A DNA stretch of 64,000 bases, taken from WJKG01 sp964627305. Its GTDB lineage: Bacteria > Zixibacteria > MSB-5A5 > GN15 > FEB-12. Below, one piece after another: positions 53,623 to 63,328 of the stretch; position 1 is the first letter of the stretch, and each line of letters begins with the position of its first letter. A program made the position numbers and the translations under genes. Where the stretch lies: the NCBI GenBank assembly GCA_964627305.1, contig CAZVHP010000007.1:109872-173871 (forward strand). Direction: 5' to 3'. The notes under the pieces were generated by a model. That model had not been told where the DNA came from. It made no database searches and saw nothing but the letters and a program-made list of their open reading frames with translations.

Positions 53623-54738
53623 ATGTCGGGTAAGACCGAACTGCTGTTGTTGTGGTGTATTGCTCTGATCTTTGTCGCAGTGCTGCAGGGTGCAGCCGGG
53701 TTGGTACAGGCGACGGAGTTTGCGGAGGACAAGATTTCGCTGGGCGGGGATTTTCGCTATCGGCAGGAGTATATTTCGATTGAGGATGACACGGAGCGTT
53801 TGCGGCACCGTCTGCGCCTGCGGTTGAATGTGTTGGCGCGGGTCAATCGGGATATTGACGTGCTGGCCACGATAGCTTCGGGGATCAACAACGTCGGGGC
53901 GAACAACCAGACGCTTGATGACGCTTTCGATACGAAGCCTGTCTCGTTGTATCGCGCGTATGTGAGTATCCACCCGCAGTCGGTCAGGGGGCTTCGGGCC
54001 AGTGCCGGCAAGGTGCCCAACCCGTTCTATCTGCCGGGAGGGTCGGAGCTTGTTTGGTATGTCGGGATTGCACCGGAAGGGATGCTGGCGCGGTACCGTT
54101 TTGCGGTCGGTGTTGTCGAACTCGATGTGCTTGGATTCGGTTTCTTTGTTGAGGAGCGTCCGATTACCAGGGACAGCTACCTTACCGGAGGGCAGGCGGT
54201 GGTTTCGCTGCCGGTGCTGCGGGGGACCGGCATTACTGTTGGAACAGGTCTGTATGCGTATGGCAATATGAGAGGGCTGCCGGCACTGCATGAGGAACAT
54301 GGCAGTGGTAATACGCTGGTCGAGGGGGGTGTTTACGCCGCTGATTTCACACTCGTGGAGGGGTTTGCGGAGTGTCGGACCGAGCTGGCCGGACTGCCTG
54401 TTGCGGCGGCGTTCCATGTGGTTGAGAACACGGCGGCGGACAGCTTGTCGAGCGGTTACTGGTTTGGAGGCTCAGTCGGCCGACTTACCAAGCAGGGCAA
54501 GTGGCGGATCGCTTACAGCTATCGGCGCGTGGAGGCCGATGCTGTGGTTGGCTGGCTGACTGACGCCCTGTTTGCGGGGGGGCGATCGGACGCCGGAGGG
54601 CACCGTTTTCGGGCCGATGTCAGGGTCTTACAGGGGGTCACGCTTGCTCTGACATACTTCCATACGTGGACCGGGGTTTCTCAGGACATGCAACCGTGGT
54701 ACCGCAGCGGGCAGGCGGATCTTGTGTTCGGCTTCTGA
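53623..54738 (+). CDS. Putative outer-membrane porin
   Basis: A 371-residue protein with a signal peptide (LLLWCIALIFVAVLQGAAGLVQA), then ISLGGDFRYRQEYISIEDDTERLRHRLRLRLNV, the opening of the putative-porin family (Porin_5-like), many amphipathic strands and a C-terminal Phe (DLVFGF) as expected for a Bam-inserted barrel. VPNPFYLPGGSELVWY is the typical second segment. Substrate unknown. A strong promoter lies upstream, and the DASS transporter follows under its own promoter, suggesting possible joint anion uptake. Confidence 0.8.
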   Translation: MSGKTELLLLWCIALIFVAVLQGAAGLVQATEFAEDKISLGGDFRYRQEYISIEDDTERLRHRLRLRLNVLARVNRDIDVLATIASGINNVGANNQTLDDAFDTKPVSLYRAYVSIHPQSVRGLRASAGKVPNPFYLPGGSELVWYVGIAPEGMLARYRFAVGVVELDVLGFGFFVEERPITRDSYLTGGQAVVSLPVLRGTGITVGTGLYAYGNMRGLPALHEEHGSGNTLVEGGVYAADFTLVEGFAECRTELAGLPVAAAFHVVENTAADSLSSGYWFGGSVGRLTKQGKWRIAYSYRRVEADAVVGWLTDALFAGGRSDAGGHRFRADVRVLQGVTLALTYFHTWTGVSQDMQPWYRSGQADLVFGF

Positions 54739-54757
54739 TATGGCAGCAAGTGGCGGC

Positions 54758-54786
54758 TTGACACGATGTCGACAAACCGATACCAT
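54758..54786 (+). promoter_or_regulatory. Promoter of the DASS transporter gene
   Basis: TTGACA (54758-54763), 17-nt spacer, TACCAT (54781-54786). Expected leader about 88 nt; AGAAGGG precedes the ATG at 54881. Confidence 0.6.
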
Positions 54787-54880
54787 CATCGAAGTGACAA
54801 GGGAATACCCGGGTGACCGGAGGGTCGGTTTTATGTCTGGACTGAGTGCATTTTGGCGGCAGTAATGATGAGAAGGGTTT

Positions 54881-56302
54881 ATGTCCGAGCCTATTGAATT
54901 CGATGAGAAGGGGAATGTGGTCCTTCACATCAACTGGAAGGTCGCCTTCAAGGTGGTCGTCATCCTTGGTTTGGCCATTGGCAGCTACTTTTTGCCGTTG
55001 CCGGGTTTGACGACAGCGTCGCGTATCAGCCTGATGTTGTTTGTGGGGGCGGCGGGTTTCTGGGTCACGGAGGTGATACCGCCGTTTGCGACGGCGATAG
55101 CGGTGATCGTTCTGAGTGTGTATGCTCTGGGGGCACCGGGGGGACCGTTGGAGTTGACGGGCACGGGGCTGGAGACCAGCTACCGAGTTTTTCTCAACCC
55201 GATAGCGTCGCCGGTGCTGGTGCTGTTTTTCGGCGGATTCATTCTTGCTATTGCGGCAGCGAAGCATGGATTCGATGTGCGCCTGGCCAGAATCTTTCTT
55301 AAGCCTTTCGGTACCAAGCCGAAGATGGTGCTGCTGGGTGTTATCCTCATTACTGCCGTATTCTCAATGTTCATGTCGAATACTGCGACTACTGCCATGA
55401 TGGTTGCGATACTGACGCCGCTGTTCGGGCATTTCGAGGGGAGGAATCCGTTCAAGAAGGCGCTGGTGTTGTCGGTTCCGTTCGCGGCCAATATTGGGGG
55501 GATCGGGACCATTATCGGCACTCCGCCGAATGCGGTCGCGGCCTCGGTGCTGGGCAACATGGGCGCCAAGGTTTCGTTCTTCCAGTGGATGATGGTTGGT
55601 GTGCCGATGGCAATCGTGCTGTTGTTCTTCTTGTGGGTGCTGCTGCTTAAGGTCTTCAAGCCGCGCCAGGAGGAGTTCGAGATTCTCTTTCCTGAAGACA
55701 TCCGGGTGACGTGGGACCTTGTCATTGTGGTGGTTACGTTCGTGGTTACGCTGGTGATGTGGCTGACGGAGCCGTTGCACGGGATCCCGTCGGCGGTGGT
55801 AGCCTTGTTGCCGATTTTTTCATTCACGGTTTTTGGCATACTCGACCGGGACGATCTGCGGAAGGTGGAATGGCACGTTCTGATTCTCATTGCGGGCGGT
55901 ATGACGCTTGGTGTCGCGATGCAGCAGACGGGACTGTCGGAGGTGCTGGTAGGGCTGGTGACGGCTGCGGGCTTGCCGCCGGTGGCGTTGCTGATCACCA
56001 TGGTTGTATTCGGCATCGTGATATCCAACTTCATGAGCAACACGTCAGCGGCGAACCTGCTGATTCCCATTGTTGTGGCTCTTGGCGTGGTATCACCGAA
56101 GGTTGGAGCGTTCGCGGTTGCTATTGCGTGTTCGCTGGCCATGAGCCTGCCGATATCCACACCGCCGAACGCGATAGCGTTCGCAACCCGGGCAATAACG
56201 ACCCGTGAGCTGGCCCGATATGGTTCGTTCGTGTCTGTGGGGGGGATTCTTCTGTTGATTGGCCTGATTCTGCTGTTACAGCAGATCACCGATCTGCTTT
56301 GA
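54881..56302 (+). CDS. DASS-family (SLC13) anion:sodium symporter
   Basis: A 473-residue carrier with about eleven helices. Both substrate/Na-binding hairpin motifs are present in duplicate: SNTATTAMM near residue 166 and SNTSAANLL near 386 (SNT motifs), with TIIGTPPNAVA near 210 and STPPNAIAFA near 426 (the TPPN pairs). Family members take up dicarboxylates, sulfate or phosphate with Na+. The substrate cannot be read. It follows the porin gene. Confidence 0.92.
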   Translation: MSEPIEFDEKGNVVLHINWKVAFKVVVILGLAIGSYFLPLPGLTTASRISLMLFVGAAGFWVTEVIPPFATAIAVIVLSVYALGAPGGPLELTGTGLETSYRVFLNPIASPVLVLFFGGFILAIAAAKHGFDVRLARIFLKPFGTKPKMVLLGVILITAVFSMFMSNTATTAMMVAILTPLFGHFEGRNPFKKALVLSVPFAANIGGIGTIIGTPPNAVAASVLGNMGAKVSFFQWMMVGVPMAIVLLFFLWVLLLKVFKPRQEEFEILFPEDIRVTWDLVIVVVTFVVTLVMWLTEPLHGIPSAVVALLPIFSFTVFGILDRDDLRKVEWHVLILIAGGMTLGVAMQQTGLSEVLVGLVTAAGLPPVALLITMVVFGIVISNFMSNTSAANLLIPIVVALGVVSPKVGAFAVAIACSLAMSLPISTPPNAIAFATRAITTRELARYGSFVSVGGILLLIGLILLLQQITDLL

Positions 56303-56359
56303 GCGCCGGGTGCAGCGACCACTTCTGCCGGCAGCAGCAAGACAGCATCAGCAAGTCAA

Positions 56360-56386
56360 AGGCGGATGGGAGTGCGTTATCCGCCT
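56360..56386. terminator. Possible bidirectional terminator
   Basis: AGGCGGAT / ATCCGCCT with an 11-nt loop between the converging DASS and ahcY genes. T-rich tracts are short on both sides. Confidence 0.45.
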
Positions 56387-56411
56387 GTTCCTCAAGTCTT
56401 CAGAAGTATCC

Positions 56412-57674
56412 TCATGTGCCGATAGTCCAGCTGGCGAGGTACTGCTTCTGTTCGGGCGTGAGGCGATCGATACTGACATTCATTGATTTCAGTTTCAGCT
56501 TTGCGATCTGCGCATCGATCTTTTCCGGCACTGTGTAGACTTCGGGTTTGAGCTTGCGGTAGTTCTTCACTACGTATTCGGCCGCGAGTGCCTGATTGGC
56601 GAATGACATATCCATCACAATGGCCGGGTGTCCCTCGGCGGCTGAGAGGTTGATCAGTCGCCCTTCGGCGAGCACGAACAGGCACTTGTTGCCGAGGGTA
56701 TATTCCACCACGTTCGGCCGCACCTCGCGTCGTTTTTTTGCTGCTTTGGTCAGCGATTTCATGTCGATCTCGACATTGAAGTGCCCGCTGTTGCAGATGA
56801 TCGCCCCGTCCTTCATTCGTCGGAAGTGTTCCAGGCGGATGACGTTGATATCGCCGGTGACGGTGATGAAGAGGTCGCCCATCGGCGCGGCCTTGCTCAT
56901 GGGCATGACGAAAAAGCCGTCCATTGCGGCCTCGAGTGCTTTGACGGGGTCGACTTCGGTGACGATGACGTTGGCGCCCATTCCCTTGGCGCGAATGGCC
57001 AGGCCCCGGCCGCACCAGCCGTAACCGGCTATGATAACTGTCGATCCGGCAATCAGCATGTTGGTGGCACGCAGGACGCCGTCGATTGTTGACTGCCCGG
57101 TACCGTATCGGTTATCGAAGAAGTGCTTGGTGCGCGAATCATTCACGGCAATGACCGGGAAGAGCAGGGCGCGATCGGCGGCCATCGCCTTGAGGCGAAT
57201 GACGCCGGTGGTTGTCTCCTCGGTGCCGGCCATAATGTTTTCGGCGAGCTCTTTTCGTTTGGAGTGCAGTGTGGAGACGAGATCGGCGCCGTCGTCCATA
57301 GTGATGTGCGGTTTGATGTCCAACGTTTGATTGATGTGCTGATAGTAGACGCGGGTCGACTCGCCATGGCGTGCGAAGACGCTGATGCCGTATTCGGTGA
57401 CCAGTGCCGCGGCGGTAGCATCCTGTGTGGACAGGGGGTTCGATGCACACAGGGCGACGTTGGCTCCGCCTGCCTTCAGTGTCCGCATGAGGTTGGCGGT
57501 TTCGGTGGTGACGTGCAGACAGCAGGCGAGGTTGATGTTTTTGAGGGGCTTCTCTTTGGCGAAGCGTTCGCGGATCAGGCGCAGAACCGGCATATTGCGT
57601 TCGGCCCACTCGACTCGTTGTTTGCCCTGCCTGGCCAGGCGGCTGTTGGCTATGTCGGATTTGATTCGTTTCAT
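56412..57674 (-). CDS. ahcY: Adenosylhomocysteinase
   Basis: A 420-residue NAD-dependent enzyme that splits S-adenosylhomocysteine to adenosine and homocysteine. Substrate motifs: ACCLHVTTETANLM-like run near residue 55 and MDDGADL; NAD site VIIAGYGWCGRGLAIRAKGMGANVIVTEVDP near residue 222; SGHFNVEID near 300; and the conserved end LTPEQKQYLASW. It lies 15 bp after metK in one transcription unit, giving SAM synthesis and SAH removal together. The leader has GGAAAG before the ATG. Confidence 0.96.
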   Translation of the reverse strand: MKRIKSDIANSRLARQGKQRVEWAERNMPVLRLIRERFAKEKPLKNINLACCLHVTTETANLMRTLKAGGANVALCASNPLSTQDATAAALVTEYGISVFARHGESTRVYYQHINQTLDIKPHITMDDGADLVSTLHSKRKELAENIMAGTEETTTGVIRLKAMAADRALLFPVIAVNDSRTKHFFDNRYGTGQSTIDGVLRATNMLIAGSTVIIAGYGWCGRGLAIRAKGMGANVIVTEVDPVKALEAAMDGFFVMPMSKAAPMGDLFITVTGDINVIRLEHFRRMKDGAIICNSGHFNVEIDMKSLTKAAKKRREVRPNVVEYTLGNKCLFVLAEGRLINLSAAEGHPAIVMDMSFANQALAAEYVVKNYRKLKPEVYTVPEKIDAQIAKLKLKSMNVSIDRLTPEQKQYLASWTIGT

Positions 57675-57689
57675 GCTTTCCTTTTGCGG

Positions 57690-58853
57690 TTAGGCGTCTT
57701 TGGCCAGTTGTTTGGCCTTGTCGGTTCTCTCCCAGGTGAACGATTTTTCGTGTCGTCCGAAGTGACCGTAGGCGGCCGTTTTCAGGTATATGGGGCGCAG
57801 CAGGTCAAGCTCCTTTATGATTCCTCTTGGGGTGAGGTCGAAGTGCTTGAGGATGAGTTCTCGGATCCGTGACTCGGGCACTTTGCCGCTGCGGTCGGTG
57901 AATACCATCAGCGAGACGGGCTGCGCCACCCCGATGGCGTAGGCCAGTTGGATCGTGCACTTGTCGGCCAAGCCCGAGGCGACGACGTTTTTGGCGACGT
58001 AGCGGGCCATATAGCTGGCGGAGCGGTCCACCTTGGTCGGGTCTTTGCCGCTGAAGGCACCGCCGCCGTGGGCGGCCATACCGCCGTAGGTATCGACAAT
58101 GATCTTGCGTCCGGTCATGCCGGTATCGGACTGCGGTCCGCCGATCACGAATTTGCCGGTGGGGTTGACGAGGAAGCGGGTATTCTTGTCTAACAGTTCG
58201 GGTGGAATAGTGGTGCAGGCGACCTTGTCGATAATCTCGTCTTTGGCTCGCTGGGTGATCTTCTCGCCGCTTTTTACCAGCACGTCGCGGGTGTGCTGGG
58301 TGGAGAGTACGACGGTGTCGACGCGATACGGTTCGCCGCCACGGTATTCGACGGTCACCTGGCTCTTGCCATCGGGGCCGAGGAAGGGCAGGATATTTTT
58401 CTTGCGGACTTCCGTCAGGCGACGAGTGAGCTTGTGGGCGAGCGAGATGGGCAACGGCATCAGTTCTTTGGTTTCGCGGCAGGCGTAGCCGGACATCAGG
58501 CCCTGATCGCCGGCGCCGCCGGTATCCACGCCCTGGGCGATATCGGGTGATTGGGGACCGATGGCATTGAGGATGGCGCAGGACTGGTAGGCGAAGCCGT
58601 ACTCGGGTTTTGTGTAGCCGATGTCCTTGACGATTCTGCGAACCAGGGTGTGGATATCGACATAGGCCCTGGTAGTAATCTCGCCGCCGACAATGACGAG
58701 ACCGACGGTAACGAATGTTTCGCACGCTACGCGACCATTCTTGTCCTGACGAAGGACTTCATCGAGTACGCCATCGGAAATCTGATCGCACAGCTTATCC
58801 GGATGACCTTCGGTGACCGATTCCGATGTGAACAGGAAGCTTCCAATGGACAT
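57690..58853 (-). CDS. metK: S-adenosylmethionine synthase
   Basis: A 387-residue enzyme joining methionine and ATP. It starts MSIGSFLFTSESVTEGHPDKLCDQISD, which fixes the ATG at 58853 (AGGGAG 9 nt upstream); the longer frame to 58973 is not conserved. Other motifs: GAGDQGLMSGYAC, FVIGGPQSDTGMTGRKIIVDTYGG, GGGAFSGKDPTKVDRSASYMAR. ahcY follows. I looked for a SAM or SAH riboswitch in the 123-bp leader and saw none. Confidence 0.97.
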   Translation of the reverse strand: MSIGSFLFTSESVTEGHPDKLCDQISDGVLDEVLRQDKNGRVACETFVTVGLVIVGGEITTRAYVDIHTLVRRIVKDIGYTKPEYGFAYQSCAILNAIGPQSPDIAQGVDTGGAGDQGLMSGYACRETKELMPLPISLAHKLTRRLTEVRKKNILPFLGPDGKSQVTVEYRGGEPYRVDTVVLSTQHTRDVLVKSGEKITQRAKDEIIDKVACTTIPPELLDKNTRFLVNPTGKFVIGGPQSDTGMTGRKIIVDTYGGMAAHGGGAFSGKDPTKVDRSASYMARYVAKNVVASGLADKCTIQLAYAIGVAQPVSLMVFTDRSGKVPESRIRELILKHFDLTPRGIIKELDLLRPIYLKTAAYGHFGRHEKSFTWERTDKAKQLAKDA

Positions 58854-58976
58854 CTGATAATCTCCCTCAATCCCTTGTGAGTCTGTGTTTAGGCTTCGGC
58901 GCTTCGTTGATGTGGTGAGCAGAGCGGCGGTTGCGCGGAAGGGCGGCTGATGGTGTTTCGAGACGCATTGCAACTT

Positions 58977-59954
58977 CTACTCAGAGCTTTCGAGCACGGA
59001 ATTTCTGCCCACGTTGAACTGGCCGGACTGCCCTACAAGGCGGGCGCCGGGTCCGATTAACGACTGGTCGAGCGTTGAGTCCTCAATATGTGCATGATCC
59101 GATATGATCGAGTCTTGAACGCTGCTGCCGGTTATGGTGCAGTGTTCACCGATGCTGGCATGGGGGCCGATGGTGCTATTGGTGACGGTCGCGGTCCGGG
59201 CGATAAACACGGGCGGGATGATTGTCACGCCTTCGGGTGTCGGCGGCTCCGGCAGATGTTCCAGCAGGGCGCGGTTGGCTTCGAGCATGGAGGCTGGCTG
59301 GCCGCAATCGAGCCATCGCTCGAAGCGGAAAGGCACCAGTACCTCGCCATTGTCGATCATCTGCTGCAGGGCGTCGGTCAGCTGGAACTCGCCGCGGGTT
59401 CGTCGGCCGTCGGCATGCAGTTTGTGGAGCGTATCCCGGAGGGGGTTGATATCCTGAAAGGCATAGACACCGATGAGGGCCAGATTGCTGACAGGACTGG
59501 TGGGTTTTTCGATCAAGCGGGCAATCTGCCCGCTTTGCAGTTCTGCAATCCCGAAGGCCGAGGGCATCTCGACCGGGCATACGCCGACAACGTTGCTACC
59601 GGCGGCCGCGAAACGGGACAGGTCGCCGTCGACGATGGTATCTCCAAGCATGACGAGTACCGGGCCGGTTTCCATTGGTTCCAGTGCCAGCAGGACGGCA
59701 TATCCCAGGCCGAGCAATTCGGGTTGCTCGACGAACGAATGAGGTGTTTGGCAGTTTTGGTCCACCCAGGCGACGATCTGGTCGCCATGGCAGCCGATGA
59801 CAAAGGTGATGTGTTCCGGTTGCAACTGGGCGACTGCATCCAGTATATGGGCCAGTACCGGTTTGTCGGCGACAGTCATGAGCGGTTTAGCCAGTGACAG
59901 GGTGTGGGGCTGCATTCGTGTGCCGGCACCGGCGACCGGTATGATCACTTTCAT
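58977..59954 (-). CDS. Sugar-1-phosphate nucleotidylyltransferase with beta-helix tail
   Basis: A 325-residue protein. Residues 1-230 are the nucleotidyltransferase fold: MKVIIPVAGAGTRMQPHTLSLAKPLM with the GxGxR and K signature, LVMLGDTIVDGD, GVCPVEMPSAFGIAEL and LIEKPTSP. Residues 245-325 are left-handed beta-helix hexapeptides (TNSTIGPHASIGEHCTITG). The layout matches glucose-1-phosphate thymidylyl/uridylyl- or mannose-1-phosphate transferases of archaeal type. ATG 59954 is taken from the conserved start. It lies upstream of metK; substrate unknown. Confidence 0.85.
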   Translation of the reverse strand: MKVIIPVAGAGTRMQPHTLSLAKPLMTVADKPVLAHILDAVAQLQPEHITFVIGCHGDQIVAWVDQNCQTPHSFVEQPELLGLGYAVLLALEPMETGPVLVMLGDTIVDGDLSRFAAAGSNVVGVCPVEMPSAFGIAELQSGQIARLIEKPTSPVSNLALIGVYAFQDINPLRDTLHKLHADGRRTRGEFQLTDALQQMIDNGEVLVPFRFERWLDCGQPASMLEANRALLEHLPEPPTPEGVTIIPPVFIARTATVTNSTIGPHASIGEHCTITGSSVQDSIISDHAHIEDSTLDQSLIGPGARLVGQSGQFNVGRNSVLESSE

Positions 59955-60051
59955 GGTATACCCCGGACAGGTGTTTGGGACATGGTATCTTCCGCCCAGT
60001 CGTTTGACAAGCAACAATCTACGTAAGAGGTAATCACAACCCGCCTTCCTC

Positions 60052-61110
60052 CTATGGAGTTCCTGCACGCGAGAGGGTCAGCAGCGTGTCATGTGTGTTG
60101 GCCAGTTTCGCCCAGCGGCGGCCCTGGTCACTGTCGTAGTACAGACCGACCCACAGGCTGTCGGCAATGCCGGTGACAGGCAGCATTTGTCCGAGGGCAA
60201 CCAGTTCACCTTTGGCCCAGCTTGAAGTCGACGGTGAGGGTCTGAAATCGAAGCTGGCACCTGGTCGCTCAGTCGGGTTGGCCGCTTCCGGATCGGTCGG
60301 CAGGCGAGCATTCACGGCAACGGTGAAGTCCTCAGCGACAGCAGTGCGGGGCAACAAATACAGCTCCAGCCTGAGACTACCATCGCCGACACGGGTCAGA
60401 CGGTGGGTCAACAGCGCTATGTCCGGATCGGCAAACACTGCCTGTGTGTTCGGTGGGGGGGCGATCACTCCCATCGAGGCCAGCAGACAGCGGTCGGCCA
60501 GTGACAGGTTGTCCTGCATGGTACGCACCAGATCACGTGACCGATTGATCAACTTCACCAGTTCCGGCTGGAGCATTTCTCGCGCGAACATCTGACTGAG
60601 CGAGTCCCCGAACAGGAAGAGTCGGAAGCTCTCGAGTTGCTGATGGAGTTGCTGTGAGTTTCGGGGTGGGCTTTCGAGGTCACTGCTGATGTGACCACTC
60701 TGTTTGGCGCGCAGCCAGGGCTCGAGCAGTCGGGCCATGCGCTGCGCCGCTTTGTCTTCCGGCCGCGCGAAGGCTGCCAGAGTGTAGTAGTTGGCGGCGG
60801 ATTCGAAGCCCGGGAGGCCGTTCTTGAGTTCCTGCTCTGCTCGCAGTGTGAAGCGAGAACCCATGCGGCTGATGATGGTCCGCCAGTCGCTGTCGTCGAG
60901 CAGGGCGGGGTGTTTGACATAGAGCTCACCGAACTCGATGTTGGCCCGCTCGACGGTACGCAGGCTGTCGGTTTCGACAAGGCTGATCATCCTGAGGGCC
61001 TGCTGTGGGAATCCGGACGGGTTGGCCTGAGTGTCGTACAGGGGTTCCTCAGGATTGTAGCCACAGGCGCTCACCAGCAGCGCTATCACACAGACAAATA
61101 CTCTTCGCAT
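60052..61110 (-). CDS. Lipoprotein of unknown function
   Basis: A 352-residue protein with a lipoprotein signal peptide (MRRVFVCVIALLVSACGYNP; lipobox VSAC, Cys16). The rest is mostly helical up to residue 220 and then beta-rich (LRLELYLLPRTAVAEDFTVAV). No known family is recognised. GGAGGG lies 5-6 nt before the ATG. Downstream of the four-gene membrane cluster on the same strand, but with its own promoter. Confidence 0.75.
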   Translation of the reverse strand: MRRVFVCVIALLVSACGYNPEEPLYDTQANPSGFPQQALRMISLVETDSLRTVERANIEFGELYVKHPALLDDSDWRTIISRMGSRFTLRAEQELKNGLPGFESAANYYTLAAFARPEDKAAQRMARLLEPWLRAKQSGHISSDLESPPRNSQQLHQQLESFRLFLFGDSLSQMFAREMLQPELVKLINRSRDLVRTMQDNLSLADRCLLASMGVIAPPPNTQAVFADPDIALLTHRLTRVGDGSLRLELYLLPRTAVAEDFTVAVNARLPTDPEAANPTERPGASFDFRPSPSTSSWAKGELVALGQMLPVTGIADSLWVGLYYDSDQGRRWAKLANTHDTLLTLSRAGTP

Positions 61111-61129
61111 CGTTTCCCTCCGTTGTGGG

Positions 61130-61158
61130 AAAGTAATTCAACATTTCCGGGGAAGCAA
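61130..61158 (-). promoter_or_regulatory. Possible promoter of the lipoprotein gene
   Basis: Minus strand: TTGCTT (61158-61153), 17-nt spacer, TACTTT (61135-61130), about 20 bp before the lipoprotein ATG. Confidence 0.4.
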
Positions 61159-61180
61159 GCAGCTTAAGACCGCTGTTACC

Positions 61181-61816
61181 TCAGATGATCTGATTAAAGG
61201 ATCCGATCCAGTCCTGGATGAGGAACTGGACTCGTCCGATCAACAGCGAGACACGCCCCATAACGGTGTACCCGAAGTGGGCACCGAACGCTATCATAAT
61301 AAACCAGACGCCCACTTTGGCCGTACCGCCGAGAATTCCCTTGTGTTCCTTTGAGAAGTAGAAGTAGATCAGTGTCGCTATGACACCGATCACGATTACC
61401 AGCGAGAGCATCAGATCGGCGAAGCCGTCGGCCCCGGCCATGGACCGCATGGTGGAGCGCATCTGTGCCAGAACCAGTCCGTGAAGCTGGGTAACGAGGA
61501 AAATGCCGCTGGTAGTGCCCATGACGAACGCGAGGGATACACGAGAAATCCATGAATACTGCTGCGAAAAGCGGCCAAACATCAGGATTCCGAGGACGCC
61601 CGGGATGATCAACAGCACTTTGCCGGCGATCAACGGTTCCCACAACTGCTGCACGATGACGGTATCCCAGATGAGGCCGACATAGTATCCGGCGGACAGT
61701 CCGGCGAAGATGTGTTCAGCCAGCTTGTAGGCCGGATTATCCTTGTAGAGGAAGGAGAGCAGGGCCAGGGTCAGGAAGGCCATAATCCAGATCTGCAGCA
61801 GTTCGATACCGCTCAT
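61181..61816 (-). CDS. Polytopic membrane protein of an unknown cluster
   Basis: A 211-residue protein with about six membrane helices (LLQIWIMAFLTLALLSFLY; VLLIIPGVLGILMFG; SLVIVIGVIATLIYFYF; VGVWFIMIAFGAHFGYTVMG). There are few charged loops and no enzyme motif. The ATG overlaps the upstream stop by 4 bp. Last gene of the coupled cluster at 61.2-64 kb. I do not recognise the family. Confidence 0.7.
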   Translation of the reverse strand: MSGIELLQIWIMAFLTLALLSFLYKDNPAYKLAEHIFAGLSAGYYVGLIWDTVIVQQLWEPLIAGKVLLIIPGVLGILMFGRFSQQYSWISRVSLAFVMGTTSGIFLVTQLHGLVLAQMRSTMRSMAGADGFADLMLSLVIVIGVIATLIYFYFSKEHKGILGGTAKVGVWFIMIAFGAHFGYTVMGRVSLLIGRVQFLIQDWIGSFNQII

Positions 61817-62649
61817 CCGATCCTCCGACGCTTGCCGATTCCGCCAACGAAGAACCCGAGGTTTCCGATAATGACGAGGGCGATAATCAACAGGTGTACC
61901 AGTGATTGCGCGCCCATGCCGACCATGGCATCCCCTTGTCGGTTGATCAGTTGCTCGTACTCGGCCGCTCCCTTCATGCCACCGAGCAGGCCGACAAACT
62001 GGCCGGCATCGACAAAGGCATAGTATTTGGGGGCCGAGACAGCCGTCGTGCCACAGCCCATTGGGACGCCGTAGCCGGCGTTGACGATGGAGACCCAGTA
62101 ATCGGCAGTGGCATTGTCCGCGACCTCAAAGATGAACGCTATCTGCTCGTAGTTTACCACGGAATGCATTAGTGGCAACTGCGACAGCGGTGTGCCGCTG
62201 TTATCGGTGGGGAAGATTGATTCGATTGATTGCCCCATGCCGGAGAGTACGGCGACATAGTTGGCCTTGTATCCGAGATTGACGAAGTCGACACCGTAGA
62301 CTTTGCCGTATTCTTCGGCAATAGCGCGCGTCACGGCCTCGGCCATGGTCGGGCCGCCCAGGGGGATGTTGCTCAGGGTGATGACGCGGCAGTCTTTGCG
62401 GAAGAAGTGGTGCATGGCCGCGATTGTCATCGGCTCACATTCAGCAATGGTCGATGGGTAGTAGTCAAAGACCAGCATGACAGTGCTCGAGTCGGGCAGG
62501 GCTTCGACGAAATCATACAGCATCCTGGCCTCGGGAGTGATGCTTACGGGCAGGGTCATCGGCAGTAAGAACGGGATAATCACCGAGATGCCGACCATCA
62601 GGTAGACCCAGCGCCGGTCCATTTGCTGCATGCGTTGCCAGATATTCAC
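61813..62649 (-). CDS. Membrane protein with large extracytoplasmic domain, unknown cluster
   Basis: A 278-residue protein: a membrane helix near residues 12-32 (VYLMVGISVIIPFLLPMTL), an outside alpha/beta domain of about 200 residues with STVMLVFDYYPSTIAE and NIPLGGPTMAEAVTRAIAEEYGK, and a C-terminal helix (LIIALVIIGNLGFFVGGIG). GTG 62649 lies 4 nt after the upstream stop; the frame extends further up only through the neighbour. The domain looks Rossmann-like but has no motif I can name. Confidence 0.7.
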   Translation of the reverse strand: MNIWQRMQQMDRRWVYLMVGISVIIPFLLPMTLPVSITPEARMLYDFVEALPDSSTVMLVFDYYPSTIAECEPMTIAAMHHFFRKDCRVITLSNIPLGGPTMAEAVTRAIAEEYGKVYGVDFVNLGYKANYVAVLSGMGQSIESIFPTDNSGTPLSQLPLMHSVVNYEQIAFIFEVADNATADYWVSIVNAGYGVPMGCGTTAVSAPKYYAFVDAGQFVGLLGGMKGAAEYEQLINRQGDAMVGMGAQSLVHLLIIALVIIGNLGFFVGGIGKRRRIG

Positions 62650-62653
62650 CGGA

Positions 62654-63313
62654 TCAACCCTTCCCCATATAGGTGCGTTCGATACCGAGAATGATTCGCA
62701 GCGACATGGAGGCAGCACCCAGTGCGGCGCCGATGATGATCCCGCGTTGCACGGCCATGTTGATGCCGTTCATGATGTACGTATTCAGGAAGAAGGGAAT
62801 GTCGCCGGGCAGTTGCTCGAACAGCCACTCTCCCATGGGTACGCGCCATAGCATGATCACGGTGGCCGTGACCAGCAGCAGGGTGGATTCGGGGCTGCGG
62901 GCGCGAAAGGCGCGGTAGGCGGCCGAGGCGATATAGAATGCCAGGGTGGCAAACATGGTGGCCATCATGGGAGCGTCCATGTACAGGAAGAGCCAGTCGT
63001 AGATCGACCCGGACTGTCGGCCGAAGAGCGGGGACCAGGACGAGGGCAGCAGGGCGGGGATCGCCATGGCGAAGATAGAGATCAGGGTGATCAGTTTGTA
63101 GAACCAGCCCTCTTTGCGCTGCCTGACGGCGGCGAAGTTCACGCGGGTAATGGATACGACGCCCAGCAGCAGGGTGAATCCGCCGACGATTGAGAGCCAG
63201 ATACGCAGTTCTTGTGAGAGACTACCGATGAGCGTGCGCTGGTCGAAGAAGAATGCCAGGACCAGGGCGACTCCGGCAACGAAGGCAACTATGATCGGGA
63301 CGGTGGTCTTCAT
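62654..63313 (-). CDS. Polytopic membrane protein of an unknown cluster
   Basis: A 219-residue protein with about six helices (TTVPIIVAFVAGVALVLAFFF; SIVGGFTLLLGVVSIT; LITLISIFAMAIPALL; TLAFYIASAAYRAFR; IIIGAALGAASMSLRIILGI). The loops hold VNFAAVRQRKEGWFYKL. No family recognised. 15 bp after the upstream gene and 4 bp before the next; expected to form a complex with its neighbours. Confidence 0.7.
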   Translation of the reverse strand: MKTTVPIIVAFVAGVALVLAFFFDQRTLIGSLSQELRIWLSIVGGFTLLLGVVSITRVNFAAVRQRKEGWFYKLITLISIFAMAIPALLPSSWSPLFGRQSGSIYDWLFLYMDAPMMATMFATLAFYIASAAYRAFRARSPESTLLLVTATVIMLWRVPMGEWLFEQLPGDIPFFLNTYIMNGINMAVQRGIIIGAALGAASMSLRIILGIERTYMGKG

Positions 63314-63328
63314 AATCTCATACCGACA

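Noticed and set aside
58854..58976. SAM or SAH riboswitch before metK
   Set aside because: I found no matching helices or conserved cores in the 123-bp leader by eye.
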